Made by a program: the position numbers and the translations under genes. Below are positions 1 to 6,505 of a stretch of 22,969 bases of DNA, piece after piece (position 1 is the stretch's first letter; every line of letters starts with the position of its first letter). Source of the DNA: Chloroflexota bacterium (lineage in GTDB: Bacteria; Chloroflexota; UBA6077; FW602-bin22; JACQUS01). The stretch is from assembly GCA_016210125.1 (NCBI GenBank), contig JACQUS010000341.1:1-22969 (forward strand), written 5' to 3'. Below the pieces are notes generated by a model. That model had not been told where the DNA came from. It saw only the letters and a program-made list of their open reading frames with translations, and did not search any database.

Positions 1-118
1 GCGGCTGGCCGACCTGAGCCGCGGCCTGCGCTGGGTGCAGAGCGGCTACGCACGGAGCTACGCGCTGGCCATGCTGCTCGGCACGGTGGTGCTGCTGTGG
101 TACCTGCTGAGGCGGTAG
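1..118 (+). CDS. nuoL: NADH-quinone oxidoreductase subunit L, C-terminal end (partial)
   Basis: Only the last 38 codons are inside the window; the gene starts upstream. Frame 2 reads to a TAG at 116-118 and gives a hydrophobic end (SGYARSYALAMLLGTVVLLW followed by YLLRR). This resembles the last transmembrane helix of NuoL, the large antiporter-like, proton-pumping membrane subunit of complex I. The fragment alone is too short for certainty. The call rests on this C-terminal pattern plus nuoM and nuoN downstream on the same strand, which is the usual L-M-N order. The next gene, hicA, starts 22 nt after the stop. Confidence 0.75.
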   Translation, partial: RLADLSRGLRWVQSGYARSYALAMLLGTVVLLWYLLRR

Positions 119-130
119 ATACACCCAAAG

Positions 131-136
131 AAGGAG
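131..136 (+). promoter_or_regulatory. Ribosome binding site of hicA
   Basis: AAGGAG lies 4 nt before the GTG at 141, in the 22-nt gap after nuoL. It supports the GTG start of hicA. I see no promoter in this gap, so hicA is probably read through from nuoL. Confidence 0.6.
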
Positions 137-140
137 CTCG

Positions 141-368
141 GTGACGAGGCTCCCGCGGGTCACCGCCACGCAGGTGCTGCGCGCGCTGACCCGCGACGGC
201 TGGTATGTCGTTCGGCGGAGGGGTTCGCACGTGATCCTTGGACACTCGAGCAAGCCACGGCTGACGGTTGTGCCGGTGCACAGAGGACGAACGCTCAAGC
301 CGGGCCTCTTGCAAGATATTCTCGACGACGCCGGGCTCTCCCCAGAGGAGCTTCGGAGGCTGCTGTGA
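141..368 (+). CDS. hicA: HicA-family mRNA interferase toxin
   Basis: This 75-residue protein has the HicA pattern: a short basic double-stranded-RNA-binding-like fold with L..L..DGW at 13-21, RRRGSH with the expected catalytic His at 30, a second His at 35, then VVPVH and LKPGLLQDIL...GLSPEEL. HicA toxins cleave mRNA and are neutralised by HicB. The length matches the family. The GTG start at 141 is supported by AAGGAG at 131-136. The stop overlaps the GTG start of hicB (365) by 4 nt, so the two are translationally coupled. The unusual point is location: the pair lies in the same orientation between nuoL and nuoM. The catalytic His is intact, so the toxin is probably functional. Confidence 0.92.
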   Translation: MTRLPRVTATQVLRALTRDGWYVVRRRGSHVILGHSSKPRLTVVPVHRGRTLKPGLLQDILDDAGLSPEELRRLL

Positions 369-589
369 CCAGGCGATATACCATCCTGCTCATTCCGGAT
401 CCCGAGGAAGGCGGCTACGTCGTGCGGGTTCCCGCACTGCCGGGCTGCCATACCCAAGGTGAGACGCTGAACGAAGCGCTAGATAACGCACGCGAGGCCA
501 TCAGCCTCTATCTCGAAGAGCTCCAGGCACGCGGCGAGGCGATTCCGGAGGAGACCCAGCCCGTCGAGCTAGCGACGATCGAGGTTTAG
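365..589 (+). CDS. hicB: HicB-family antitoxin (short form)
   Basis: A 74-residue protein with the HicB partial RNase H-like fold: RRYTILLIPDPEEGGYVVRV, ALPGCHTQGET, then NEALDNAREAISLYLEEL. HicB binds and inhibits HicA. The start is a GTG overlapping the hicA stop (GTGA). The C-terminus ends soon after the conserved fold (EETQPVELATIEV), and there is no ribbon-helix-helix or HTH extension of the kind longer HicB proteins use to repress their own promoter. With no gap for a promoter, this suggests expression is set by the host nuo operon rather than by autoregulation. The stop is 6 nt before nuoM, and the GAGGT at 581-585 in its last codons is the best ribosome binding site for nuoM. Confidence 0.92.
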   Translation: MTRRYTILLIPDPEEGGYVVRVPALPGCHTQGETLNEALDNAREAISLYLEELQARGEAIPEETQPVELATIEV

Positions 590-595
590 CGTCCG

Positions 596-2113
596 ATGCT
601 TAGCATCCTGATCGGCCTGCCCATCCTTGCGGCACTGCCGCTGCCGTTCGTGCCACGGCAGCAGACGGGTCTGCTGCGCGGCTGGACGCTGCTCGCGCTG
701 CTGGTCGAGCTGGCCCTCGTGGCCTGGCTCTTCGCCGTCTTCCCGCCCGGCAGCGCAGCGCCGCAGTGGGTCGAGCGCGTGGCCTGGGTGCCGACGCTGG
801 GCATCAGCTACCATCTCGCGCTGGACGGCATCAGCCTGCTGCTCGTCGGGCTGACGGCCCTGCTGGCCGTCGTCGCGCTGCTCGGCGGCTGGACGGCCCT
901 CGGCGAGCGCCACAAGGAGTTCTGCCTGCTGCTGCTCTTGCTCACCAGCACGGTCACGGGCACGTTTCTGGCGCGCGATCTGCTCCTGTTCTTCGTCTTC
1001 TGGGAGGCTATGCTCGTGCCGATGATCTTTCTCATCGGCACGCTCGGCGGCCCGCGGCGCGGTTACGCGGCGCTCAAGTTCTTCCTCTACACCGCCGTCG
1101 GCAGCTTGCTCATGCTCGTCGCCATCCTGGCGCTCTACGCCGCGCACCAGGCCGGCGGCGGCGAGCCCACCTTCGACGTGGCGACGCTGGCGCAGACGCG
1201 GCTTGAGCCGCGCGTCGAGCTGCTGCTTTTCCTAGCCTTTGCGCTGGCGTTCGCCATCAAGATGCCGCTCTTTCCTTTCCATAGCTGGCTGCCGGACACC
1301 TACCAGCAGACACCGCTGCCGGCCCTGGCCTTCGCGACCATGCTCGTCAAGGTGGGGGCCTACGGCCTGCTGCGCTTCGGCTTCGGGCTCTTTCCGACGG
1401 CGGCGCGCGAAACGGCCCCCCTGATCGCCGTCCTGGCGCTGATCGGCGTGCTCTACGCCGGCTGGATCGCCTTCTCCCAGCGCGATGTCGTGCTTCTGCT
1501 GGCGTACTCCAGCATGGCGCACCTCGGCTTCGTCGGCCTTGGCCTAGCCTCCGGGACGGTGCAGGGCGTGCAGGGCGCGGTGATCCAGATGGTGAACCAC
1601 GGCCTGAGCGCCGGGCTGCTCTTCCTCGTCGTGGCCATGGTCGCGCAGCGGCTGGGCACGACGGCGCTGGCTGACTGGCGCGGCCTGGCGGCGCGGTTGC
1701 CCGTGCTGACGGCGCTCATGCTGGTCGGCGCCTTCGCCTACCTGGGTCTGCCGGGGTTGAACGGCTTCGTCGGCGAGGTCTTGATCCTGCTCGGCGTCGT
1801 GCGCGTGTTCCCGTGGCTGGCGGCCCTGGCGACGCTGGGCATCGTCCTAGCGGCGATCTATGTGCTGTGGCTGGTGCGCCAGGCCTGGCACGGGCCGGCG
1901 GCCGGCCTGCCGCGGCTGCCCGACCTGCGCTGGCACGAGGCGCTGGCCATCGTGCCGCTGGTCGCCCTGATCGTCTGGATCGGTCTGGCGCCGGGGGCCT
2001 TCCTCAGCCGCAGCGAGCCGGCGACGCGCGCGCTGCTGGCGGGGGCGCAAGCGGCTGCGGCGGCAGGCGCGACTGCACCTATGGAGCGCTCAATGCTCTC
2101 AGAAGCGCGGTAG
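596..2113 (+). CDS. nuoM: NADH-quinone oxidoreductase subunit M
   Basis: A 505-residue polytopic membrane protein of the Mrp-antiporter-like complex I family, one of the proton-translocating channel subunits. Key family features are present: the helix with FWEAMLVPM (Glu137, matching the essential Glu of NuoM), KFFLYTAVGS (157-170 region), IKMPLFPFHSWLPD (Lys222, discontinuous helix) and ATMLVKVGAYGLLRF (Lys252), then LLAYSSMAHLGF and QMVNHGLSAGLLF. Length is normal. The ATG at 596 has GAGGT at 581-585 inside the end of hicB, about 10 nt away, so translation is probably coupled to hicB. The Ala-rich tail after about residue 480 is poorly conserved in the family. Downstream genes on the opposite strand separate it from nuoN. 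Confidence 0.97.
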   Translation: MLSILIGLPILAALPLPFVPRQQTGLLRGWTLLALLVELALVAWLFAVFPPGSAAPQWVERVAWVPTLGISYHLALDGISLLLVGLTALLAVVALLGGWTALGERHKEFCLLLLLLTSTVTGTFLARDLLLFFVFWEAMLVPMIFLIGTLGGPRRGYAALKFFLYTAVGSLLMLVAILALYAAHQAGGGEPTFDVATLAQTRLEPRVELLLFLAFALAFAIKMPLFPFHSWLPDTYQQTPLPALAFATMLVKVGAYGLLRFGFGLFPTAARETAPLIAVLALIGVLYAGWIAFSQRDVVLLLAYSSMAHLGFVGLGLASGTVQGVQGAVIQMVNHGLSAGLLFLVVAMVAQRLGTTALADWRGLAARLPVLTALMLVGAFAYLGLPGLNGFVGEVLILLGVVRVFPWLAALATLGIVLAAIYVLWLVRQAWHGPAAGLPRLPDLRWHEALAIVPLVALIVWIGLAPGAFLSRSEPATRALLAGAQAAAAAGATAPMERSMLSEAR

Positions 2114-2183
2114 ACAGAGTGCCGATCGCTATACTCAGGCGCTGGGCGGGCGCGCCGGCATCGGTTGATCAACAAAGCGTCTC

Positions 2184-2648
2184 TTAGCTTGTCTGATTCG
2201 ATGTCTTGCCGCGAACCCGGCCCTCCAGGATGCTTAGCACCTCGTCGCGACTGCGTGCCCGAATCTTCGTTCCCGACTGGGTTATGATGACGAGGCACTT
2301 ACCGGCAGCGAGCGCTCCCAGCCACTCTTCCATTCTTGTGACGAGCGAGCGCGTGAGATCCAGGATGGGATCGGGTGTCTTCTTTGGCAGTCGGATGCGG
2401 ACGACCTTGACGCCGCCTTCTACCAACGCACGGTTTATTGCTAGCCATTCGACCTCTTGCCGGTGGAGGTCCAGGGTCATCATAAGGTCAAAGTCTTTGG
2501 CAAACTCCACGAGTTGGGGATCCTTGATCCCCGCAAGCCTCTCGTCGGTGATGTGGACGGCCTCATGGCCGAGCGCCCGCAGCACCAAGGAAAGCGCGGA
2601 CGGTACGTTCTCGTCGAGGAGAATGCGTAACCCCACCGCCTGTCCCAC
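2184..2648 (-). CDS. DUF5615 PIN-like toxin
   Basis: A 154-residue protein beginning with LRILLDENVPSALSLVLRAL, the hallmark of DUF5615/Mut7-C-like PIN-fold proteins, which are predicted RNases paired with DUF433 antitoxins. The acidic residues expected in the active site are visible: Asp12 in LLDEN, Asp43 in GIKDPQL and Asp60 in MMTLDLH. The protein is somewhat longer than the usual 110-130 residues, with an extra C-terminal part (about 115-154). It lies 23 nt downstream of the DUF433 gene in the same orientation, the normal antitoxin-toxin order. The start is uncertain: GTG at 2648 has no close Shine-Dalgarno sequence, and a GTG at 2636 is possible. Toxin activity is inferred from family and pairing. 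Confidence 0.85.
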   Translation of the reverse strand: MGQAVGLRILLDENVPSALSLVLRALGHEAVHITDERLAGIKDPQLVEFAKDFDLMMTLDLHRQEVEWLAINRALVEGGVKVVRIRLPKKTPDPILDLTRSLVTRMEEWLGALAAGKCLVIITQSGTKIRARSRDEVLSILEGRVRGKTSNQTS

Positions 2649-2671
2649 TCACGAGCGCGTCGAAGCCTCGG

Positions 2672-3298
2672 TTAGGCCGCTAACCTATCAAACTCAAGCG
2701 CCCTCTCGACCTGCGACAACGGGCGATGATAGAGCGTAGCTATAGCGTACGCGGATACGCCGTGCGCGACCAATGCCGCAACGAAACGTGTTTCGAGCCG
2801 AGTGCCCTGCATTACAGGGTTACCCGACAGCACGTCCGGATGCATGTCTACGCAGTCGGAGAACTGTCTGAGTTCGCCGAGCGGCCCTTCATCGCGGATC
2901 TCCACGAGCACGTGCCCCAGCTCAGGGAGTACCGCCTGTTTTGCACGATCAGCCGTCACTACGGCGTGTTCGAACTGAACCAAGACACGACCGCTAAACC
3001 CATACACGGGGACGAGGTGCCAGTCCGGAGCGTTCTGATCGAGCCATGCGACAGCAGTTCGAATACTGTGAGTCGTCACGCCCTGCCGACGCAGCTTGGT
3101 TGCCGCTCGAAGCTTCATATAATCCGTCCAAGAGTAGAGGCGCGGACACCCACGCGCGCCTGGGATCACGCGCGCACGGATGATCCCCGTGGTATGCCAA
3201 TAGTGGACCTGCCTCAGGGTGAGTCCCGCCAGCTTGGCAACGACGCGAGACCGCAGCGCTCCGTGGACAGGGCGAGGATAGACGCACTCGTCCTGCAT
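2672..3298 (-). CDS. MerR-like HTH plus DUF433 antitoxin/regulator
   Basis: A 208-residue protein in three parts. Residues about 20-85 look like a MerR-type winged helix (LAGLTLRQVHYWHTTGII, then a tyrosine/tryptophan wing and a basic helix). Residues 90-148 form a linker region (WHLVPVYGFSGRVLVQFEHA). Residues about 150-205 are a DUF433 domain (MHPDVLSGNPVMQGTRLETR ... LYHRPLSQVERALEFDRL). DUF433 proteins are antitoxin partners of DUF5615 proteins, and the MerR part probably binds the operon's own promoter. The ATG at 3298 is preceded by GGAGGGGAG about 7 nt away. The DUF5615 gene follows after 23 nt. The orientation opposes nuoM and nuoN. Confidence 0.82.
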   Translation of the reverse strand: MQDECVYPRPVHGALRSRVVAKLAGLTLRQVHYWHTTGIIRARVIPGARGCPRLYSWTDYMKLRAATKLRRQGVTTHSIRTAVAWLDQNAPDWHLVPVYGFSGRVLVQFEHAVVTADRAKQAVLPELGHVLVEIRDEGPLGELRQFSDCVDMHPDVLSGNPVMQGTRLETRFVAALVAHGVSAYAIATLYHRPLSQVERALEFDRLAA

Positions 3299-3334
3299 AG
3301 CCGTCTCCCCTCCGTCAGACTCTCAGGCGCGGGC

Positions 3335-3340
3335 ATTCTA
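3335..3340 (-). promoter_or_regulatory. Candidate -10 box for the DUF433/DUF5615 operon
   Basis: TAGAAT on the - strand, 36 nt upstream of the DUF433 ATG, is a 5 of 6 match to TATAAT in otherwise GC-rich sequence. No convincing -35 lies 16-18 nt upstream, so this is a candidate only. Confidence 0.35.
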
Positions 3341-3410
3341 GCGCACCTGGGTTGGCGCGAACAGACTTTGATGCCCAATTCAGCTGCACGGACGCGGCGT
3401 GGGTCTAGGT

Positions 3411-4031
3411 TTACCCTCCCCGCCAGTCGAACGGCGCGAAGTGGCCGTTGTTCTCGCCGCCCGTGTCGTCCCAGTCCAAGCCGAAGGCGTGCACGTGGCT
3501 GCGCGTCGCCTTACCGAGCGCCAGGCGCGCGTTGGCGCGGTGGCGCGTGTTGTCGATGTACAGCGGCTCGCCCGGCTTCGCGGCGCTGGGAAAGCCCGCG
3601 ACGGCCTGGTCGACGCGGCCCGGCACCGTGACCGACCAGTGCAGCCCGCCTCCCGCGAACTCCACCGGCGCGTATTCGACGCCCAGAAACTCGCTCGTGA
3701 CGGCGCGGAGCGTCGCCGGCGGGCCGCCGTGCTCGCCGCGGGCGATGGCCACCAGCGCCTGGCGCTGCGCCGCATCGGCGCGCTCGTCGACGATCAGTCC
3801 GACGGCGTAGTTGCCCTTGGCCATGGCCTCCGGCGTGCGCGCGGCGTACACGAACGTGAGGCCATCCAGGCGCGTGCCGTCGAAGTGGCCGCTGGCGATG
3901 TGGTAGGCCTGCGAGACGACGCAGTAGACCTTCGTGGGCAGAGCGGTGGCGTTCGTGTAGATGCACGGACAGAGATAGTCGCAGCTACAGGTCTCCAGGT
4001 AGTCACCGGCGATGTGCCATCGTGCGGCCAC
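3411..4031 (-). CDS. DUF1326 domain protein
   Basis: I take the start as GTG 4031, giving 206 residues. The frame opens at an ATG at 4049, but a perfect GGAAGGAGG lies just inside it (4038-4046), 6 nt before the GTG. The protein begins ARWHIAGDYLETCSCDYLCP, typical of DUF1326, with a Cys cluster C-x-C-x3-C-P-C at residues 15, 17, 21 and 23. It continues with DGLTFVYAARTPEAMAKGNY and ends with a His/Asp/Trp-rich part (HVHAFGLDWDDTGGENNGHF). The family has no firmly known function; the Cys cluster suggests metal or redox chemistry. No signal peptide or membrane segment is visible. It diverges from nuoN and follows the same strand as the TA pair, 112 nt upstream of it. Confidence 0.85.
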   Translation of the reverse strand: MAARWHIAGDYLETCSCDYLCPCIYTNATALPTKVYCVVSQAYHIASGHFDGTRLDGLTFVYAARTPEAMAKGNYAVGLIVDERADAAQRQALVAIARGEHGGPPATLRAVTSEFLGVEYAPVEFAGGGLHWSVTVPGRVDQAVAGFPSAAKPGEPLYIDNTRHRANARLALGKATRSHVHAFGLDWDDTGGENNGHFAPFDWRGG

Positions 4032-4037
4032 GGCAGC

Positions 4038-4046
4038 CCTCCTTCC
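4038..4046 (-). promoter_or_regulatory. Ribosome binding site deciding the DUF1326 start
   Basis: GGAAGGAGG on the - strand, 6 nt before GTG 4031. It makes the in-frame ATG at 4049 an unlikely start. Confidence 0.65.
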
Positions 4047-4073
4047 CATGCAGGTGTCGTCTTCGCAAACTAG

Positions 4074-4103
4074 TTTACCGCCTCCTGTGGCCTACGGTAC
4101 ACT
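4074..4103 (+). promoter_or_regulatory. Candidate sigma70-type promoter of nuoN
   Basis: TTTACC (4074-4079), 18-nt spacer and TACACT (4098-4103); each hexamer matches its consensus at 4 of 6 positions. Initiation near 4110 would give a leader of about 70 nt before TTG 4182 and would exclude the GTG at 4104 as a start. A separate promoter is needed because the genes immediately upstream are on the other strand. A 10-bp palindrome, AAACTAGTTT (4067-4076), overlaps the -35 region and lies in the divergent DUF1326/nuoN intergenic space. Confidence 0.4.
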
Positions 4104-4160
4104 GTGCTGCGGGCATTGTGCGTTCGCTCCATCTCGCGCCCCATCCTGCTCTGCGCACGC

Positions 4161-4175
4161 GGAGAGGAGGAGAAA
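4161..4175 (+). promoter_or_regulatory. Ribosome binding site deciding the nuoN start
   Basis: The purine-rich run GGAGAGGAGGAGAAA ends 6 nt before TTG 4182. It supports that TTG as the nuoN start over the GTG at 4104, which has no such site. Confidence 0.55.
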
Positions 4176-4181
4176 GCTCTC

Positions 4182-5615
4182 TTGCTGCGTGATGTGCTGC
4201 CCCTCGCGCCGCTGCTCGTCTGCGCGGCGGCGAGCATGCTGGTGCTTTTGCTCGGGCCGTGGCTGCCCCCCCGCCGCCGGGTGTCCCTCGCCTACCTGAG
4301 CGTGCTGGCGCTGATCGCCGCCGGGGCGCTGCTCGTGCCGCTCTGGGGGCCGGCGCAGCCGCTTTTTGGAGGCACCTTCCTCGTCGACCGCTTCTTCGTC
4401 TTCTTTGGCCTCATCGCCTGCGGCGTGACGGCGCTCGGCGCCTTGCTGGCCAGCGACTACCACGGCGCCGAAGGGCCGAACGCCGGCGAGTTCTACGCCC
4501 TGCTGCTCCTTGCGGCCAGCGGTATGCTGCTGATGATCGGCGCGGCCGACCTCATCGTCGTCTTTCTCGGCCTAGAGATGTTGTCCCTCTCGCTGTACGT
4601 GCTCGCCGGTAGCGCGCGCCAGCAACTCCCGTCCCTCGAGGCAGCGCTGAAGTACTTCTTGCTGGGGGCCTTCGCCTCCAGCTTCTTCGTCTACGGCGCG
4701 GCGCTGGTCTACGGGGCCACCGGCAGCACGAGCTTCAGCGCCATCGCCCAGGCGGCCCGCGCCGGCGCGGCGGCCGACCCGCTGCTCCTGGCCGGGTTGG
4801 GCCTGCTGCTCGTCGGCTTCGCCTTCAAGCTGGCCTTCGTACCCTTCCACATGTGGACGCCCGACGTCTACGAGGGTGCGCCGACTCCGGTCACAGCCTT
4901 CATGTCCGTCGGCACCAAGGCCGCTGCCTTCGCTGCGCTGCTGCGCCTGTTGACCACGGCGCTGCCCGACCTCCGGCCCGACTGGACGGCCGTGCTCTGG
5001 GTCCTGGCCGTGCTTACGATGGTTGTCGGCAACGTCGCCGCGCTGACGCAGCGCAACGTCAAGCGCATGCTGGCCTACTCCAGCATCGCCCAGGCCGGCT
5101 ACGCGCTCATCGGCCTCGTGGCCGCCAACCAGGCCGGGCTGAGCGGCGTGGCCTTCTACGTCCTGGCCTATGCCGCTATGAACCTCGGCGCCTTCACCGT
5201 GGTCACGGCGCTGGCGCAGCGCGGCGAGGAGCACACGCAGCTCCGCGACTACGCCGGGCTGGCCGCCCGCCAGCCCTGGCTGGCGGCGCTGATGGCCCTG
5301 TTCATGCTCTCGCTGGCCGGTATCCCGCCGACGGCCGGCTTTTGGGCCAAGCTGACCGTCTTCGGCGCCGCCGTGCAGGCCGGCTTCGTCGAGCTGGCCG
5401 TCGTCGGCGCGCTAACCAGCGCCGCGGCGGCGTTCTACTATCTCGGCCTCATCGTGGTCATGTACACCCAGCGCCCGGCGGAGGAGCTGCCGGTGCCGCA
5501 GCTTCCGCCCCGCCTGGTCGTCGCCCTCGCCGTGACGGCGCTGCTGACTGTCGAGATCGGCCTGCTACCCGGGCCGTACGTCGCCTTCACGCAGGCCATC
5601 CTGCCGCTGCGATGA
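4182..5615 (+). CDS. nuoN: NADH-quinone oxidoreductase subunit N
   Basis: With the TTG start at 4182 the protein has 477 residues, normal for NuoN; the open frame reaches back to GTG 4104 but that lacks a Shine-Dalgarno sequence. It is the third antiporter-like membrane subunit of complex I. Family marks are LGLEMLSLSLYVLAG (Glu132), ALKYFLLGAFASSFF (Lys157), GFAFKLAFVPFHMWTPDVYE (Lys216, broken helix), SVGTKAAAFAALLRL (Lys246) and MLAYSSIAQAGYALIG. The stop overlaps the start of the NDUFA9-like gene (ATGA at 5612-5615), so the two are translationally coupled. The gene is separated from nuoM by about 2 kb of opposite-strand genes, unlike the usual directly adjacent nuoMN arrangement. Confidence 0.96.
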   Translation: MLRDVLPLAPLLVCAAASMLVLLLGPWLPPRRRVSLAYLSVLALIAAGALLVPLWGPAQPLFGGTFLVDRFFVFFGLIACGVTALGALLASDYHGAEGPNAGEFYALLLLAASGMLLMIGAADLIVVFLGLEMLSLSLYVLAGSARQQLPSLEAALKYFLLGAFASSFFVYGAALVYGATGSTSFSAIAQAARAGAAADPLLLAGLGLLLVGFAFKLAFVPFHMWTPDVYEGAPTPVTAFMSVGTKAAAFAALLRLLTTALPDLRPDWTAVLWVLAVLTMVVGNVAALTQRNVKRMLAYSSIAQAGYALIGLVAANQAGLSGVAFYVLAYAAMNLGAFTVVTALAQRGEEHTQLRDYAGLAARQPWLAALMALFMLSLAGIPPTAGFWAKLTVFGAAVQAGFVELAVVGALTSAAAAFYYLGLIVVMYTQRPAEELPVPQLPPRLVVALAVTALLTVEIGLLPGPYVAFTQAILPLR

Positions 5616-6496
5616 TCCTCGTAACCGGCGCCAGCGGCTTTGTCGGCCGCCATGTCGCCGCCGCGCTGCGCGCCGCCGGCCATGTCGTGCGCGGGCTCGT
5701 GCGCCGGCCGGAGACGGCGGCGCGCGCAGCGCGGCGGGGCCTCGAGCCGTGGCTGGGCGAGATCAGCGACGAGGCGGCCCTGCGCGGCGCGGTCGAGGGC
5801 GTCGCGGCCGTCGTCCACACCGTGGCGATCATCCGCGAGCGCGGCGCGCAGACCTTCGGCGCGGTGAACTACCAGGGCACCGTGCGCCTGCTCGACGCCG
5901 CGGCGCGGGCCGGCGTGCGCCGTTTCGTCCACCTCTCGGCGCTCGGCGCCGACGCTGCCTCGCCCTATCCCTACCTGCGCAGCAAGGGCCTCGGCGAGGC
6001 GGCCGTGATGGCCGCCGATCTCGGCTGGACGGTTCTCCGGCCGTCGATCATCTTCGGTCCGGGCGACGAGTTCTTTGGCACGCTGGCGAAGCTCTCGCGC
6101 CTGTCGCCCATCGTGCCCATCGTCGGCGACGGCCGCACGCGCTTCCAGCCCATCGCCGTCGATGACGTGGTCGCCTGCGTCCTCGCCGCGCTCGGCGACG
6201 ACGGGCACGCGCGCCGGCGCTACGATCTGGCCGGCCCCGATGTGCTGACGTACGAGGAGCTGGTGCACCTGCTGCTGGCGACGCTGGGGCGGCCGCGGCT
6301 CAAGCTCCTCGTGCCGGTGGCGCTGATGCGCCCGGTAGCCGCGGCGATGGAGCGGCTGATGCCGCGGCCGCTCGTCACCCCCGGCCAGCTCGCCATGCTC
6401 GCCGTGGACAACGTCACGGCCGACAACGCCGCGCCGCGGCTCCTCGGCCGCCCGCCGCGCTCAGTGCGCGGCGGCTTGGCCTACCTGCGCGGCTAG
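5612..6496 (+). CDS. NAD(P)-binding SDR protein, NDUFA9-like
   Basis: A 294-residue atypical/extended short-chain dehydrogenase. The open frame extends much further upstream inside nuoN, but the natural start is ATG 5612, because MILVTGASGFVGRH is a complete N-terminal nucleotide-binding strand with Gly6, Gly9 and Gly12. Other marks are VVHTVAIIRE, the conserved VNYQGT, FVHLSALGA, a Y-x3-K at Tyr121/Lys125 and LRPSIIFGPGDEFF. This pattern resembles the NDUFA9/NAD-dependent epimerase group; mitochondrial NDUFA9 is an accessory complex I subunit that binds NADPH. The 4-nt overlap with nuoN supports a link with complex I, though a quinone-, isoprenoid- or sugar-modifying enzyme remains possible. 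The CaCA gene starts 9 nt later. Confidence 0.85.
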   Translation: MILVTGASGFVGRHVAAALRAAGHVVRGLVRRPETAARAARRGLEPWLGEISDEAALRGAVEGVAAVVHTVAIIRERGAQTFGAVNYQGTVRLLDAAARAGVRRFVHLSALGADAASPYPYLRSKGLGEAAVMAADLGWTVLRPSIIFGPGDEFFGTLAKLSRLSPIVPIVGDGRTRFQPIAVDDVVACVLAALGDDGHARRRYDLAGPDVLTYEELVHLLLATLGRPRLKLLVPVALMRPVAAAMERLMPRPLVTPGQLAMLAVDNVTADNAAPRLLGRPPRSVRGGLAYLRG

Positions 6497-6505
6497 CCTC
6501 GGCCG

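Noticed and set aside
2114..2183. Terminator between nuoM and the DUF5615 gene
   Set aside because: Only weak, distant pairing is possible (CCGAT with ATCGG), with no compact stem or T-run.
4104..4181. GTG 4104 as nuoN start
   Set aside because: No Shine-Dalgarno sequence, non-conserved residues, and it lies upstream of the start predicted from the candidate promoter.
4853..6496. Very long + strand open frame of 547 codons starting inside nuoN
   Set aside because: Only the part from ATG 5612 has protein-family character. The upstream part is an alternate frame of nuoN with Arg/Gly/Ala-rich shadow composition.
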